This document shows, piece after piece, positions 1 through 8,434 of a DNA stretch of 32,114 nt; the first letter of the stretch is position 1; the number at the start of each line of letters is the position of its first letter. Source of the DNA: SIG424 sp045546695 (lineage in GTDB: Bacteria > Bacillota > Clostridia > UBA1212 > UBA1255); assembly GCA_045546695.1 (NCBI GenBank), contig JAZQDE010000034.1:1-32114 (forward strand), read 5' to 3'. A model generated the notes under the pieces. It was not told where the DNA came from. It saw only the letters and a program-made list of their open reading frames with translations, and ran no database searches. The translations under genes and the position numbers were made by a program.

Positions 1-789
1 AAAGATAGCATCCATACCATCTGCTGTTGCGATTGCTGTAGCACCTGTAAGTGTTATAGAACCTGAAGAAATATCAATACAGTCGACGCCTGTTGACATA
101 ATATATCCATCGCCTACGGAATCAATGATAGTAACATTAGCACCTGTAACGTTAAGTGCGATGCCACTGTTTGTCCATGTGTGACCATTGAGGTCGATTA
201 CGTAGTCGCCTGATGAAAGGTTAAGGTTGCCTGTAACGTCAGCTACGAGTTTGTATTCGTCGGGCTCTGTGATATTACTAAGATTAATAATCTCTCCTTC
301 AGCAAGAGGAGCAAGAATTGTTACCTTAAAAGAAGCGAATTCAACTTCTGTGCCGTCATTTGTGTATACATAAAGTTTAACTTCATGCTCGCCTAGTGCA
401 AGACCTGAAATATCAATCTTTGCATGTTCTTCGTCTGTACCAATACCCACCTTGTCTGCATTTGCAAGTTCAGGACCTGCATAACCGATTGCGCCAAGAA
501 CGTCAGGTCTTTCTCTTGTAGGATTGAACTCAATTGCCTCGCCGCCATCGATTGAATATTTAACATTTGAGATGCCTTGGTCTGTGATAATCCAACCAAG
601 GATTGTGATATCACTTGCCTCGCCCTGAACGTATGTTAAATCTGCAATCGGAGTTGCAACGCCATTGAAACGATCGATTGATTTACTGACGCCAATTTCT
701 TCTACAGGTGCTTCAGCACTAATCTGCAAACCTGCAAACAATGAAACAAACATCATGACAGAAATCATAATAGCTATAAATTTCTTCAT
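1..789 (-). CDS. Secreted surface protein, N-terminal part (runs off left edge)
   Basis: The frame is open from an ATG at 789 to base 1, giving 263 codons with no stop, so the C-terminus lies outside the window. A GGAGGTATAGAAA ribosome-binding site precedes the ATG. Residues 1-25 form a Sec signal peptide (MKKFIAIMIS..., then a hydrophobic core and an ISA/EAP cleavage site). Residues of roughly 45-150 look like an Ig-like or bacterial surface beta-sandwich module (SDITILGWIITDQGISNV..., ending in a YVYTNDGTEVEFASFKV strand pattern). From about residue 180 there are short beta-strand repeats (DYVIDLNGHTW, GIALNVTGANVTIID) of the kind seen in right-handed beta-helix domains. I infer an extracellular or wall-associated protein. 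Its function cannot be assigned, because any catalytic or anchoring domain would be downstream. Confidence 0.8.
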   Translation of the reverse strand, partial: MKKFIAIMISVMMFVSLFAGLQISAEAPVEEIGVSKSIDRFNGVATPIADLTYVQGEASDITILGWIITDQGISNVKYSIDGGEAIEFNPTRERPDVLGAIGYAGPELANADKVGIGTDEEHAKIDISGLALGEHEVKLYVYTNDGTEVEFASFKVTILAPLAEGEIINLSNITEPDEYKLVADVTGNLNLSSGDYVIDLNGHTWTNSGIALNVTGANVTIIDSVGDGYIMSTGVDCIDISSGSITLTGATAIATADGMDAIF

Positions 790-822
790 TTTCTATACCT
801 CCGTTTATTTTGTTTATTTCCA

Positions 823-843
823 GAAGGGCACAGTCTACCCTTC
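823..843 (-). other. Hairpin in the 5' leader of the secreted protein mRNA
   Basis: GAAGGG (823-828) and CCCTTC (838-843) form a perfect 6-bp stem with a 9-base loop, between the predicted start site and the ribosome-binding site. No U-tract follows on either strand, so it does not read as a terminator. It may stabilise the mRNA 5' end. No known riboswitch was recognised. Confidence 0.35.
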
Positions 844-862
844 AGTAATAACACTTATTCGT

Positions 863-891
863 ATTCTAACGCAGGCAAAGAATTTTTGCAA
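863..891 (-). promoter_or_regulatory. Sigma-A-type promoter for the secreted protein gene
   Basis: Read on the minus strand this is TTGCAA (886-891), a 17-base spacer and TAGAAT (863-868). Transcription would begin near 856 and leave a leader of about 67 bases before the ATG at 789. It lies wholly between mgtE and the secreted protein gene, so that gene probably has its own transcript. Confidence 0.65.
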
Positions 892-930
892 CTATTATTT
901 AATACATCATTCACAATTTATTATTATTTT

Positions 931-2289
931 TTACAATAAAATCCATAACGCAAGAGCAAAGAAAATAGATAATGAAATAGCATCAACAATTGTTGTAATA
1001 AACGGGCTTGCCATAACGGCCGGGTCAAGGCCTATTCGTTTTGCGAACATAGGCAGTACACATCCGACTATTTTGGCGCAAAGTACGGTCAAAAAGACAG
1101 TTGTACAAATAACAAACGCTTCCATATAAGTTACGCCCATATCAAAAATCATATTGTCAACAAGAATAATTTTCAAAAATCCCACTGCCGCCAGAGAAAT
1201 ACCACATATAATAGCAGTACGTATTTCTTTCCACACAACACGGAAAATATCTTTCATTTCAATGTCACCGATTGCCATACCACGGATAATCGTAACAGAA
1301 GCCTGACCGCCGGCATTTCCTCCCGTATCCATCAACATAGGAATGAAGGATATGAGAATCGGTACAGTCGTTAACGCTTTTTCAAAATAACTGATAATGC
1401 CACCGGTAAAAGTCGCCGATATCATCAGCAAAAGAAGCCATGGAATTCTTCTGAGCCACGTCTCAAAAACACCGGTTTTGAGGTAAGGTTTATCACCCGG
1501 CACGATAGCGGCCATTTTTTCAATATCCTCTGTAACCTCTTCCTCAATGACTTCGATAGCATCATCGACCGTGATAATACCAACCAGTCGTGATTCATTA
1601 TCAACAACAGGCAGTGCAGTAACATTATATTTACTGAACATATTGGCAGCCTCTTCCCTGTCCTCAAGTGTATTTACACTGATAACATTTGTTTCCATGA
1701 TATCAGCTACCACACTGTCCTCTTCAGACAATATCAACATTCTTAGTGAAATAACGCCGATAAGCCTTCTGTCACCTGTTGTTACATAACACATATCAAT
1801 AGTTTCCTTGTCTACACCTGTTCTGCGGATACGTGTAATAGATTCTGCAACAGTCATAAATGATTTTAGTTCAACAAACTCAGTTGTCATGATGCTGCCG
1901 GCGCTGAGTTCGGGATATTTAAGAATTTCGTTTATATTGCGGCGCATTTCAGGAGTTGCCTGGTCCAGGATACGTCTGACGACATTCGCAGGCATTTCTT
2001 CAACAATATCAACCGCGTCATCGACGTACAGCTCATCCATCACTTCTTTGAGCTCTGTATCTGAAAAGCTGCGGATCAGTAAGGCCTGCGCATCGCTGTC
2101 CATTTCAACAAAAGTCTCTGCTGCCAGCTCTTTTGGAAGAAGCCTGTAGGCAACAGGAACATATTCTTTATTCAACTCGTTGAAAAGTTCCGCGATTTCG
2201 TAGGGATACATGTTTTCAAGTATAGATCGAAGCTGCTTATACTGTTTATTTGTAAGCAGCTCTATAATGTCCTGTATTGTAAATTCCAT
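931..2289 (-). CDS. mgtE: Magnesium transporter MgtE
   Basis: MgtE is a Mg2+-selective channel of the cytoplasmic membrane, gated by its own cytosolic Mg2+-sensing domains. The 452 residues match the family length (about 450). The order is an acidic MgtE_N helical domain (about 1-125), a CBS pair (about 130-255, including DRRLIGVISLRML and NESRLVGIITVDDAIEVI) and about five membrane helices (275-452). The family signature GGNAGGQAS lies in the first membrane region, and the conserved pore Asp is in TTIVDAISLS near residue 436. The start is ATG 2289 with GGAGGGG upstream. It lies 89 bases behind the rhamnosidase gene, with a strong terminator between them, so it should have its own promoter, but I saw no convincing one. 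The space is too short for an M-box Mg2+ riboswitch. Confidence 0.96.
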   Translation of the reverse strand: MEFTIQDIIELLTNKQYKQLRSILENMYPYEIAELFNELNKEYVPVAYRLLPKELAAETFVEMDSDAQALLIRSFSDTELKEVMDELYVDDAVDIVEEMPANVVRRILDQATPEMRRNINEILKYPELSAGSIMTTEFVELKSFMTVAESITRIRRTGVDKETIDMCYVTTGDRRLIGVISLRMLILSEEDSVVADIMETNVISVNTLEDREEAANMFSKYNVTALPVVDNESRLVGIITVDDAIEVIEEEVTEDIEKMAAIVPGDKPYLKTGVFETWLRRIPWLLLLMISATFTGGIISYFEKALTTVPILISFIPMLMDTGGNAGGQASVTIIRGMAIGDIEMKDIFRVVWKEIRTAIICGISLAAVGFLKIILVDNMIFDMGVTYMEAFVICTTVFLTVLCAKIVGCVLPMFAKRIGLDPAVMASPFITTIVDAISLSIFFALALWILL

Positions 2290-2309
2290 TAATATCCCCT
2301 CCGTTTCAC

Positions 2310-2355
2310 CAAAACAAAAACCGGCACTTCACTTTATTATTCTGTGAAATGCCGG
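2310..2355 (-). terminator. Rho-independent terminator after the GH78 rhamnosidase gene
   Basis: On the minus strand, CCGGCATTTCAC (2344-2355) pairs with GTGAAGTGCCGG (2321-2332), a 12-bp stem with one G-U pair and an 11-base loop. TTTTTGTTTT follows directly (2311-2320). It starts about 23 bases past the rhamnosidase stop and ends about 20 bases before the mgtE start, so it should end the topA-trmFO-rhamnosidase transcript. Confidence 0.9.
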
Positions 2356-2378
2356 CCGCGTTTTTACATGTCAGTTTA

Positions 2379-4865
2379 TCACATCATAATCTCAAATGTG
2401 TACTTTCCGGGTGCGCAATCGATAACGTAGCATTTCACTGCAGAAAGCTCTTTTACTTCGTACTCCTCTGTTGAATGTATAATGCCATTTATAACGATAG
2501 TCTTGGCATTTTTATCAAACACAGGAATGTACACTGAGGCCACCGTCCCTTCAGGGACAGTCGCTTCGTATGTAAATAAGCCTTCTTCAACGCACCATGC
2601 ACTTTCAATAGTGCCTGCCACTGAATCGTATTTTGCACGTACCCATGTAATCTTACTCTGACCTTCGGGCATTTCTGACTTTTTACGTGTATCGGGCATA
2701 GGTCTTAAGACGATGTGCTTGTAGCCTGCAACGTCGCTTGCTGTGTCAATACCTGCCACATATTTGTATACCCACTCAAGAACTGAGCCATATGCATAGT
2801 GGTTAAATGAGTTCATGGCAACTTTGCCGAAACCGGTCTCAAGAGTATATGAATTCCATCTTTCCCAGATTGTGGTAGCACCCTGGTATACGCTGTAGAG
2901 CCATGAAGGATTCTGTGTCTGGAGAAGAAGTGAATAACCCATGTTTGTTGCACCAATTTCACTCAGAGTCTTGTTGATAATACCTGTACCAACGAAACCT
3001 GTGCTGAGCTTGTAGCCATTTTCCTTAATCTTTTCAAGAAGACGCTTTTTAATTTTCTTTGCATACGCATTCGGAAGCAGATTGAAATACAAAGCAAGGA
3101 GGTATGCTGTCTGTGATGTCTGAACGAGCTCACCTTCAGGCATATATCTTGCCTGGAAGGCTTTCTTCACTTTCTTGAAAAGATTCTTGTATTTTGCAGC
3201 ATCTTTAGCATATTTCTTAGCAAGAGCCTCATCGCCGGAGCGCTGTGCATCTTCCATCAGAGCAGAAGCCATCTCGCTCATGAGAGTTGAGTCATAAGCA
3301 TAATATGCAACGCCGATATACTGTTTATCTGTAGGTTCATAAGCCAGCCAGTCGCCATAGCCGCCTGCGGGGCCATTCATATTGGTGTGCTTGATGAGGA
3401 AGTTCATATATTTTGTCATAGATGCGTAGCATTCTTTGATGATGTCAATATCAGCATATGTTCTGTAAATAACATACGGAACAACGATACCGGCATCGCC
3501 CCATGCTGCGTTGCCCATACCAACAACTCTTGAACGCGGAACCACGTCGCTGTATCTGCCGTCTTCACTCTGGCTGTCGCGAACATCCTGCATCCATTTG
3601 TGGAAAAATCCGCGTACATCTGCATTGTATGCGCCTGTGCCAACGAAAATCTGTGTATCACCTGTCCAGCCAAGACGTTCATCGCGCTGAGGACAATCTG
3701 TAGGTACGCTGAGATAGTTGCAGCGCTGACCCCAGAAAACGTTGCTGATAAGTTTGTTTACATCATCATTAGAAGTCTCAACGAAACCGGTCTCTGTCAT
3801 ATCTGAACTTACAAATTCTGCTTTAAAATCAATAAGATTGATGTCTTTGTCTGCCTTAATCTCAATATATCTGAAGCCAAAGAAAGTAAAGTTAGGTCTG
3901 TATGATTCTCCTTCTTTATTTCCCTTCATAATATATATATTGGTAGATTTTGCCGTTCTGTAGTTAGCTGTATAGATAGAGCCTTTCGGGCCGTCATTGC
4001 CACGGCTCAGAGCACCTGAGTCATTGAGCATTTCACCGAAGCGGAAAGTAACCGTAGTATTCTTTTTACCTTTGATTGTAACGTTCTCCCAGCCTACCAT
4101 ATTCTGGCCAAGATCGATTACCATGGTCGCACCGGCCTTGAGTTTGCCTGTGTACTTGCCATCTACAACTTTATCTTCAACAATCTCTCCAAGATCTGTG
4201 CCGTTGTCTTTGATTGAAGAATAAATCACTGTTTTTACAGGATCAAGGCTAAGAGCCGGACGAACTTTAACCGTAGGTCCGATATGTTCTGTAATGATAC
4301 CGTGAAAATGTTTGAAAAGCACAGGCTTTTTCCATTTTGTGCCTTTGTATGCAACAGTTGAAATCTTTGCGTATGTGTCAATGTTGGCATTATATGTCTC
4401 ACCATCCCAGATATCAGCAAAAACAACAGGACCGCCGATTTTTGACTGCCATGATCTGTCAGTAACGATGCGTTCAACTGTGCCATCTTCATATTCAAGC
4501 TGAATATATGCAGCCAGTGCGATATCATTATTTGCGTATGTGCCATATGAGATACGACCATTCCACCAGCCGCTTGCAACAGCAAACAGTATGCAGTTTT
4601 CTGCCTCAAGCATGTCTGTCACGTCGTATGTATAATACAAAACACGTTTATCATAATCTGTCCAACCGGGCTTCATCTCGTCATTGCCTACGCGCTGTGA
4701 GTTGATATATGCATCATAAACACCAAGTGACGTAGCATATAAAGTAGCCTTGGCTAATTTTTTATTTAAATTGAATTTTTTCCTGAAAAGCGGGATGCCC
4801 TCAGCACCTTCTACAGGAACAGCTGAGATCCATTTGACCTTGCTCCAAAAATCTTTGTTCTTCAT
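2379..4865 (-). CDS. Alpha-L-rhamnosidase (glycoside hydrolase family 78)
   Basis: This enzyme hydrolyses terminal alpha-L-rhamnose from plant polysaccharides or glycosides by inversion. The 828 residues follow the usual GH78 plan: N-terminal beta-sandwich domains (about 1-360), an (alpha/alpha)6 catalytic barrel (about 365-715) and a C-terminal beta domain. The hallmark CPQRDERLGWTGD lies at about 391-403 (D395, E396, D403), and TTIWERWNS supplies the second conserved acid at E668. There is no signal peptide (MKNKDFWSKVKWISAV), so it probably acts in the cytoplasm on imported rhamnosides. The start is ATG 4865 with AAAAGGAGG upstream. It begins 13 bases after trmFO and seems to share the topA-trmFO transcript, which is odd for a catabolic enzyme. 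No rhamnose transport or catabolism genes are nearby. Confidence 0.93.
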   Translation of the reverse strand: MKNKDFWSKVKWISAVPVEGAEGIPLFRKKFNLNKKLAKATLYATSLGVYDAYINSQRVGNDEMKPGWTDYDKRVLYYTYDVTDMLEAENCILFAVASGWWNGRISYGTYANNDIALAAYIQLEYEDGTVERIVTDRSWQSKIGGPVVFADIWDGETYNANIDTYAKISTVAYKGTKWKKPVLFKHFHGIITEHIGPTVKVRPALSLDPVKTVIYSSIKDNGTDLGEIVEDKVVDGKYTGKLKAGATMVIDLGQNMVGWENVTIKGKKNTTVTFRFGEMLNDSGALSRGNDGPKGSIYTANYRTAKSTNIYIMKGNKEGESYRPNFTFFGFRYIEIKADKDINLIDFKAEFVSSDMTETGFVETSNDDVNKLISNVFWGQRCNYLSVPTDCPQRDERLGWTGDTQIFVGTGAYNADVRGFFHKWMQDVRDSQSEDGRYSDVVPRSRVVGMGNAAWGDAGIVVPYVIYRTYADIDIIKECYASMTKYMNFLIKHTNMNGPAGGYGDWLAYEPTDKQYIGVAYYAYDSTLMSEMASALMEDAQRSGDEALAKKYAKDAAKYKNLFKKVKKAFQARYMPEGELVQTSQTAYLLALYFNLLPNAYAKKIKKRLLEKIKENGYKLSTGFVGTGIINKTLSEIGATNMGYSLLLQTQNPSWLYSVYQGATTIWERWNSYTLETGFGKVAMNSFNHYAYGSVLEWVYKYVAGIDTASDVAGYKHIVLRPMPDTRKKSEMPEGQSKITWVRAKYDSVAGTIESAWCVEEGLFTYEATVPEGTVASVYIPVFDKNAKTIVINGIIHSTEEYEVKELSAVKCYVIDCAPGKYTFEIMM

Positions 4866-4878
4866 CAGGGGCCTCCTT

Positions 4879-6225
4879 TTAGTTTATTGTTGATAGTATA
4901 TTTAATGCAGACTCAGATATCAACTGTTTTTTTTCAGTTTTACCAATTTTTTTCTTTTTACCATCGACATACACTGTGCTTCCGACGTTATGTCTTACAA
5001 TTCCAAAATTCGCACCCATTGGCTGGTAATCGCTGCCCTGATAATTTGCGGCATAATTTGCCAGCGCACCAATCATAGTTGATGCCGGAAAAATCATTTT
5101 TTCTTCTTTTTTCACAAGGCGCGCAGCATTTATGCCGGCAACAAGACCGGACGATGCTGATTCTATGTACCCTTCGACGCCTGTTATCTGTCCCGCAAAG
5201 AAAAGCGGCACACTGTCCTGTGATTTTTTTACAAGATACGTTTCATCAAGATTGCCGGGAGCGTTGATATACGTATTGCGGTGCATCACGCCGTATCTGG
5301 CAAATTCTGCGTTTTCAAGACCGGGAATCATACCGAATACTCGCTTTTGCTCGCCGAAAGTAAGCCTCGTCTGGAAACCCACCATATTGAACATCGTACC
5401 TTCTGCGTTGTCCTGTCTGAGCTGGCAAACAGCGTAATACTCCTCACCTGTTTCGGGATTATTAAGTCCCACGGGCTTGAGCGGACCGAAGCGAAGCGTG
5501 TCTATGCCTCTGTCAGCCATTACCTCTACGGGCATGCAACCCTCGTATACACAGGAGTTATCGAAATCGTGGACTTCTGCTCTTTTTGCATGTATAAGTG
5601 CATGGTAAAAAGAAAGATATTGCTCTTTGTTCATAGGGCAGTTTATATAATCGTCACTGCCTTTGCCGTACCTTGCGGCTTTAAAAACCTTGGTATGGTC
5701 TATGCTGTCTTCCATAATAATCGGCGCAGCCGCATCAAAAAAGTTAAGCAGAGCAAGTCCCTTGTCCTGAAGCTGGGCAGCAAGTGCATCTGACGTCAGC
5801 GGACCGGTAGCTATTACCACCGCATCATAACGTTCAATTTGTTCATCAATAGAAGTTACTTCTTCCCTGATTATGGTAATAAGAGAATTGCTTTCAATAG
5901 CATCTGTCACACTCTGTGAAAACTTCTCGCGATCAACGGCAAGAGCACCTCCTGCCGGAACACTGTTTTCATCGGCACATTTTAATATGATTGAATTCAT
6001 GCGGCGCATTTCTTCTTTGAGCAAGCCTGATGCATTGTCAAGAGTCATTGCTTTGAGAGAATTGCTGCATACCATCTCTGCCAGAGTTGACAAATGATGA
6101 GCAGGTGAATACCTGGCAGGCTTCATTTCATATAAGTCTACCTTAACTCCTCTTAGGGCAATCTGCCAAGCCGCCTCACAACCTGCAAGGCCTCCTCCGA
6201 TTACACATACAGCCACTTGAATCAC
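4879..6225 (-). CDS. trmFO: Methylenetetrahydrofolate--tRNA-(uracil-5-)-methyltransferase TrmFO
   Basis: TrmFO makes 5-methyluridine at position 54 of the tRNA T-loop, using methylenetetrahydrofolate as carbon donor and FAD/NADPH as reductant. The 448 residues match the family length. The N-terminus holds the FAD-binding dinucleotide fold CVIGGGLAGCEAAW. The conserved cysteines are present: C53 in MVCSNSLKAM and C230 in EGCMPVEVMA, matching the pair implicated in catalysis in the B. subtilis enzyme. The start codon is GTG at 6225, inside the last codons of topA in a GTGA overlap, so translation is probably coupled to topA. The topA-trmFO order is widespread in Firmicutes. The next gene is usually xerC/hslVU/codY; here it is a rhamnosidase. 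Confidence 0.96.
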   Translation of the reverse strand: MIQVAVCVIGGGLAGCEAAWQIALRGVKVDLYEMKPARYSPAHHLSTLAEMVCSNSLKAMTLDNASGLLKEEMRRMNSIILKCADENSVPAGGALAVDREKFSQSVTDAIESNSLITIIREEVTSIDEQIERYDAVVIATGPLTSDALAAQLQDKGLALLNFFDAAAPIIMEDSIDHTKVFKAARYGKGSDDYINCPMNKEQYLSFYHALIHAKRAEVHDFDNSCVYEGCMPVEVMADRGIDTLRFGPLKPVGLNNPETGEEYYAVCQLRQDNAEGTMFNMVGFQTRLTFGEQKRVFGMIPGLENAEFARYGVMHRNTYINAPGNLDETYLVKKSQDSVPLFFAGQITGVEGYIESASSGLVAGINAARLVKKEEKMIFPASTMIGALANYAANYQGSDYQPMGANFGIVRHNVGSTVYVDGKKKKIGKTEKKQLISESALNILSTIN

Positions 6226-8339
6226 TCACTTTTTTTGTATTCTTTTATTCCGATTTTATACTGACAGTCTTTATTGCTACATGCAACAAAACGACCTGTC
6301 TTACCAATTACGTATTCGAGATGTTCTCCGCACTCAGGGCAAGGCTTGCCTGTCGGAAGATTCCATGACATAAATTTACATTCAGGATAACCGCTGCAAG
6401 TAATATATTTCTTACCTGCTTTGGATTTTCTGTAAATAAGCTTTTTGCCACATTTCGGGCAGTCCACGCCGGCCTCTTCGATAATGGGCTTTGTGTTTTT
6501 GCACTCAGGATATCCCGGACATGCCAGGAACTGGCCGAACTTACCTGTTTTTATAACCATCATGCGGCCACATTTGTCGCACGGAACATCGCTGACAGGA
6601 TCAGGAATCTTTACTCTTTCAAGTTCTTCGAGAGCAATCTTTACCTCTTTGTCAAAATCCGTATAGAATTCACGGATAACATCCACCCAGTAAATGTCAC
6701 CCTCTGCAACGTGATCGAGATTATCTTCAACCTTGGCTGTGAACGCAACGTCAACAATATCAGGGAAACTGCTCTTCATAAGATCATTTACAATTCTTCC
6801 CAGGGTCGTCGGGTAGAGCATTTTCTTTTCTTTGCCAACGTATCCGCGTGCCTGAATTACAGTTATTGTGGGAGCATACGTACTCGGTCTTCCGATACCA
6901 TGTTCTTCCAGCGCTTTAATCAGGGATGCTTCGTTATATCTTGACGGAGGCTGTGTAAAGTGCTGTTTAGGCGTGATATCAATAGTCTTGAGTTCTTCGC
7001 CTTCTGCAAGTTCAGGGAGTTTGCCATTTTCACCGTCTTCTTTATCCTTTTTGTCGTTTATATCTTCGTACACCTTTGTGTATCCTGCAAACTTTACTAC
7101 TGTACCTGTTGCCTTGAAGATATATTCGCCCGCCTTGATATCAACAGCGCATACATCGTATACACAGTCTGCCATCTGACTTGCTATGAAACGCTCGTAA
7201 ATGAGCTTGTACAATTTGTACTGATCATTTGTAAGACTTGCCTTGATGTCATCAGGTTTCAGATCAATATGTGCCGGACGGATTGCTTCATGAGCATCCT
7301 GCGCTGCGTTTTTATTTTTATAAATACGTCTTTTAGGTGGCAAATAGTTGCTGCCATAAGTCTGTTCGATGTGTTCGAGGGCTGCCTGCGCAGCTTCGTC
7401 AGAAATACGCATAGAGTCTGTTCTGATATACGTAACAAGACCGGTCGCACCTGATTTACCAAGATTGACACCTTCGTAGAGAGTCTGAACGACGCTCATC
7501 GTTTTAGAGGCTGCAAAGCCGAGCTTCCTTGACGCATCCTGCTGAAGCGTACTTGTAATAAATGGCGGCAATGGAGATTTCTTCTTTTCGCTGTTTTTCA
7601 CGCTACCGACGGTGAAAATCTCACCAGTCACAGCATCGACTATTTCCTGTGCCTGCGCGCCGGTATCAATATTCATTTTCTTTTTAGTTGTGCCATAGAA
7701 TTTTGCTGAAAATTCTTTAGCCTTTGATTTAACATCTGTATTTTTGCATAAAGATGCTGAAATAGTCCAGAATTCTTTGCTTTCAAAAGCGTCTATTTCA
7801 TCTTCTCTGTCACAAATCATGCGTACTGCCACAGACTGAACGCGGCCTGCACTAAGACCTTTTTTAACCTTACGCCATAAAACGGGGCTGATTGAATAAC
7901 CTACAAGTCTGTCAAGCACACGGCGCGCCTGATACGCGTCGACCATCTCTATATCTATACTGCGAGGCTCCTTTACAGCCTTTTTAATAGCATTTTCTGT
8001 CAATTCGTTGAAGGTAATTCTACAAAGAGATTTCGGGTCAATACCGAGCAGATATGAAAGATGCCATGAAATAGCCTCTCCTTCGCGGTCCGGGTCGGTT
8101 GCAAGAAAAACTTTCTTCGCCGCTTTACTTGTCGCTTTAAGTTCTTTGATAATATCGCCTTTTCCTCTGATATTGATATATTCAGGTTTAAAATCGTTTT
8201 CAACGTCTATTGCAAGTTTGCTTGCCGGCAAGTCGCGCAAATGACCTGCAGATGCAACTACTTTATATCTACTGCCAAGAATTTTACTTATTGTCTTAAC
8301 TTTTCCGGGTGATTCTATAATAATCAAATTATCAGCCAT
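6222..8339 (-). CDS. topA: DNA topoisomerase I (type IA)
   Basis: This enzyme relaxes negative supercoils by transient single-strand cleavage through a 5'-phosphotyrosine link. The 705 residues are typical for Firmicutes. The TOPRIM domain is at 1-115 (IIESPGKVKTI with E9, and the acidic DPDREGE). The catalytic Tyr is near residue 303 in GLVTYIRTDSMRIS, and HEAIRP is also conserved. Three C-terminal four-cysteine zinc ribbons occupy about 590-700 (CDKCGRM...CPGYPEC, CPKCGKK...CSGYPEC, CPECGEH...CSNKDC). The start is ATG 8339 with AGGAAGG upstream. A strong promoter lies just upstream, and the stop overlaps the trmFO start. Confidence 0.97.
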   Translation of the reverse strand: MADNLIIIESPGKVKTISKILGSRYKVVASAGHLRDLPASKLAIDVENDFKPEYINIRGKGDIIKELKATSKAAKKVFLATDPDREGEAISWHLSYLLGIDPKSLCRITFNELTENAIKKAVKEPRSIDIEMVDAYQARRVLDRLVGYSISPVLWRKVKKGLSAGRVQSVAVRMICDREDEIDAFESKEFWTISASLCKNTDVKSKAKEFSAKFYGTTKKKMNIDTGAQAQEIVDAVTGEIFTVGSVKNSEKKKSPLPPFITSTLQQDASRKLGFAASKTMSVVQTLYEGVNLGKSGATGLVTYIRTDSMRISDEAAQAALEHIEQTYGSNYLPPKRRIYKNKNAAQDAHEAIRPAHIDLKPDDIKASLTNDQYKLYKLIYERFIASQMADCVYDVCAVDIKAGEYIFKATGTVVKFAGYTKVYEDINDKKDKEDGENGKLPELAEGEELKTIDITPKQHFTQPPSRYNEASLIKALEEHGIGRPSTYAPTITVIQARGYVGKEKKMLYPTTLGRIVNDLMKSSFPDIVDVAFTAKVEDNLDHVAEGDIYWVDVIREFYTDFDKEVKIALEELERVKIPDPVSDVPCDKCGRMMVIKTGKFGQFLACPGYPECKNTKPIIEEAGVDCPKCGKKLIYRKSKAGKKYITCSGYPECKFMSWNLPTGKPCPECGEHLEYVIGKTGRFVACSNKDCQYKIGIKEYKKSE

Positions 8340-8394
8340 CAGTAAAAAACCTTCCTAATTAAGAAAAATGATTGTATCGCTGAGCGATTTTTTT

Positions 8395-8423
8395 ATAATA
8401 CCCTCTGTTTTTAATTATGTAAA
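8395..8423 (-). promoter_or_regulatory. Sigma-A promoter for topA-trmFO-rhamnosidase
   Basis: On the minus strand this reads TTTACA (8418-8423), exactly 17 bases, then TATTAT (8395-8400). The predicted start near 8388 gives a leader of about 49 bases to the topA ATG. The first bases of that leader hold a small palindrome ATCGCT-C-AGCGAT (8376-8388). Relaxation-sensitive control of topA is common, but nothing here proves it. Confidence 0.75.
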
Positions 8424-8434
8424 GTATTTTTTAA

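Noticed and set aside
665..1129. Plus-strand open frame of 154 codons
   Set aside because: It runs antisense through the secreted protein start, its promoter and the mgtE end, with no ribosome-binding site and no recognisable protein features.
2290..2378. M-box Mg2+ riboswitch upstream of mgtE
   Set aside because: Only 89 bases are available, and most of them form the terminator of the preceding gene. The aptamer alone needs about 150.
8376..8388. Terminator between dprA and topA
   Set aside because: The palindrome ATCGCT-AGCGAT has too short a loop, and on the minus strand no T-run follows directly. It lies in the topA leader.
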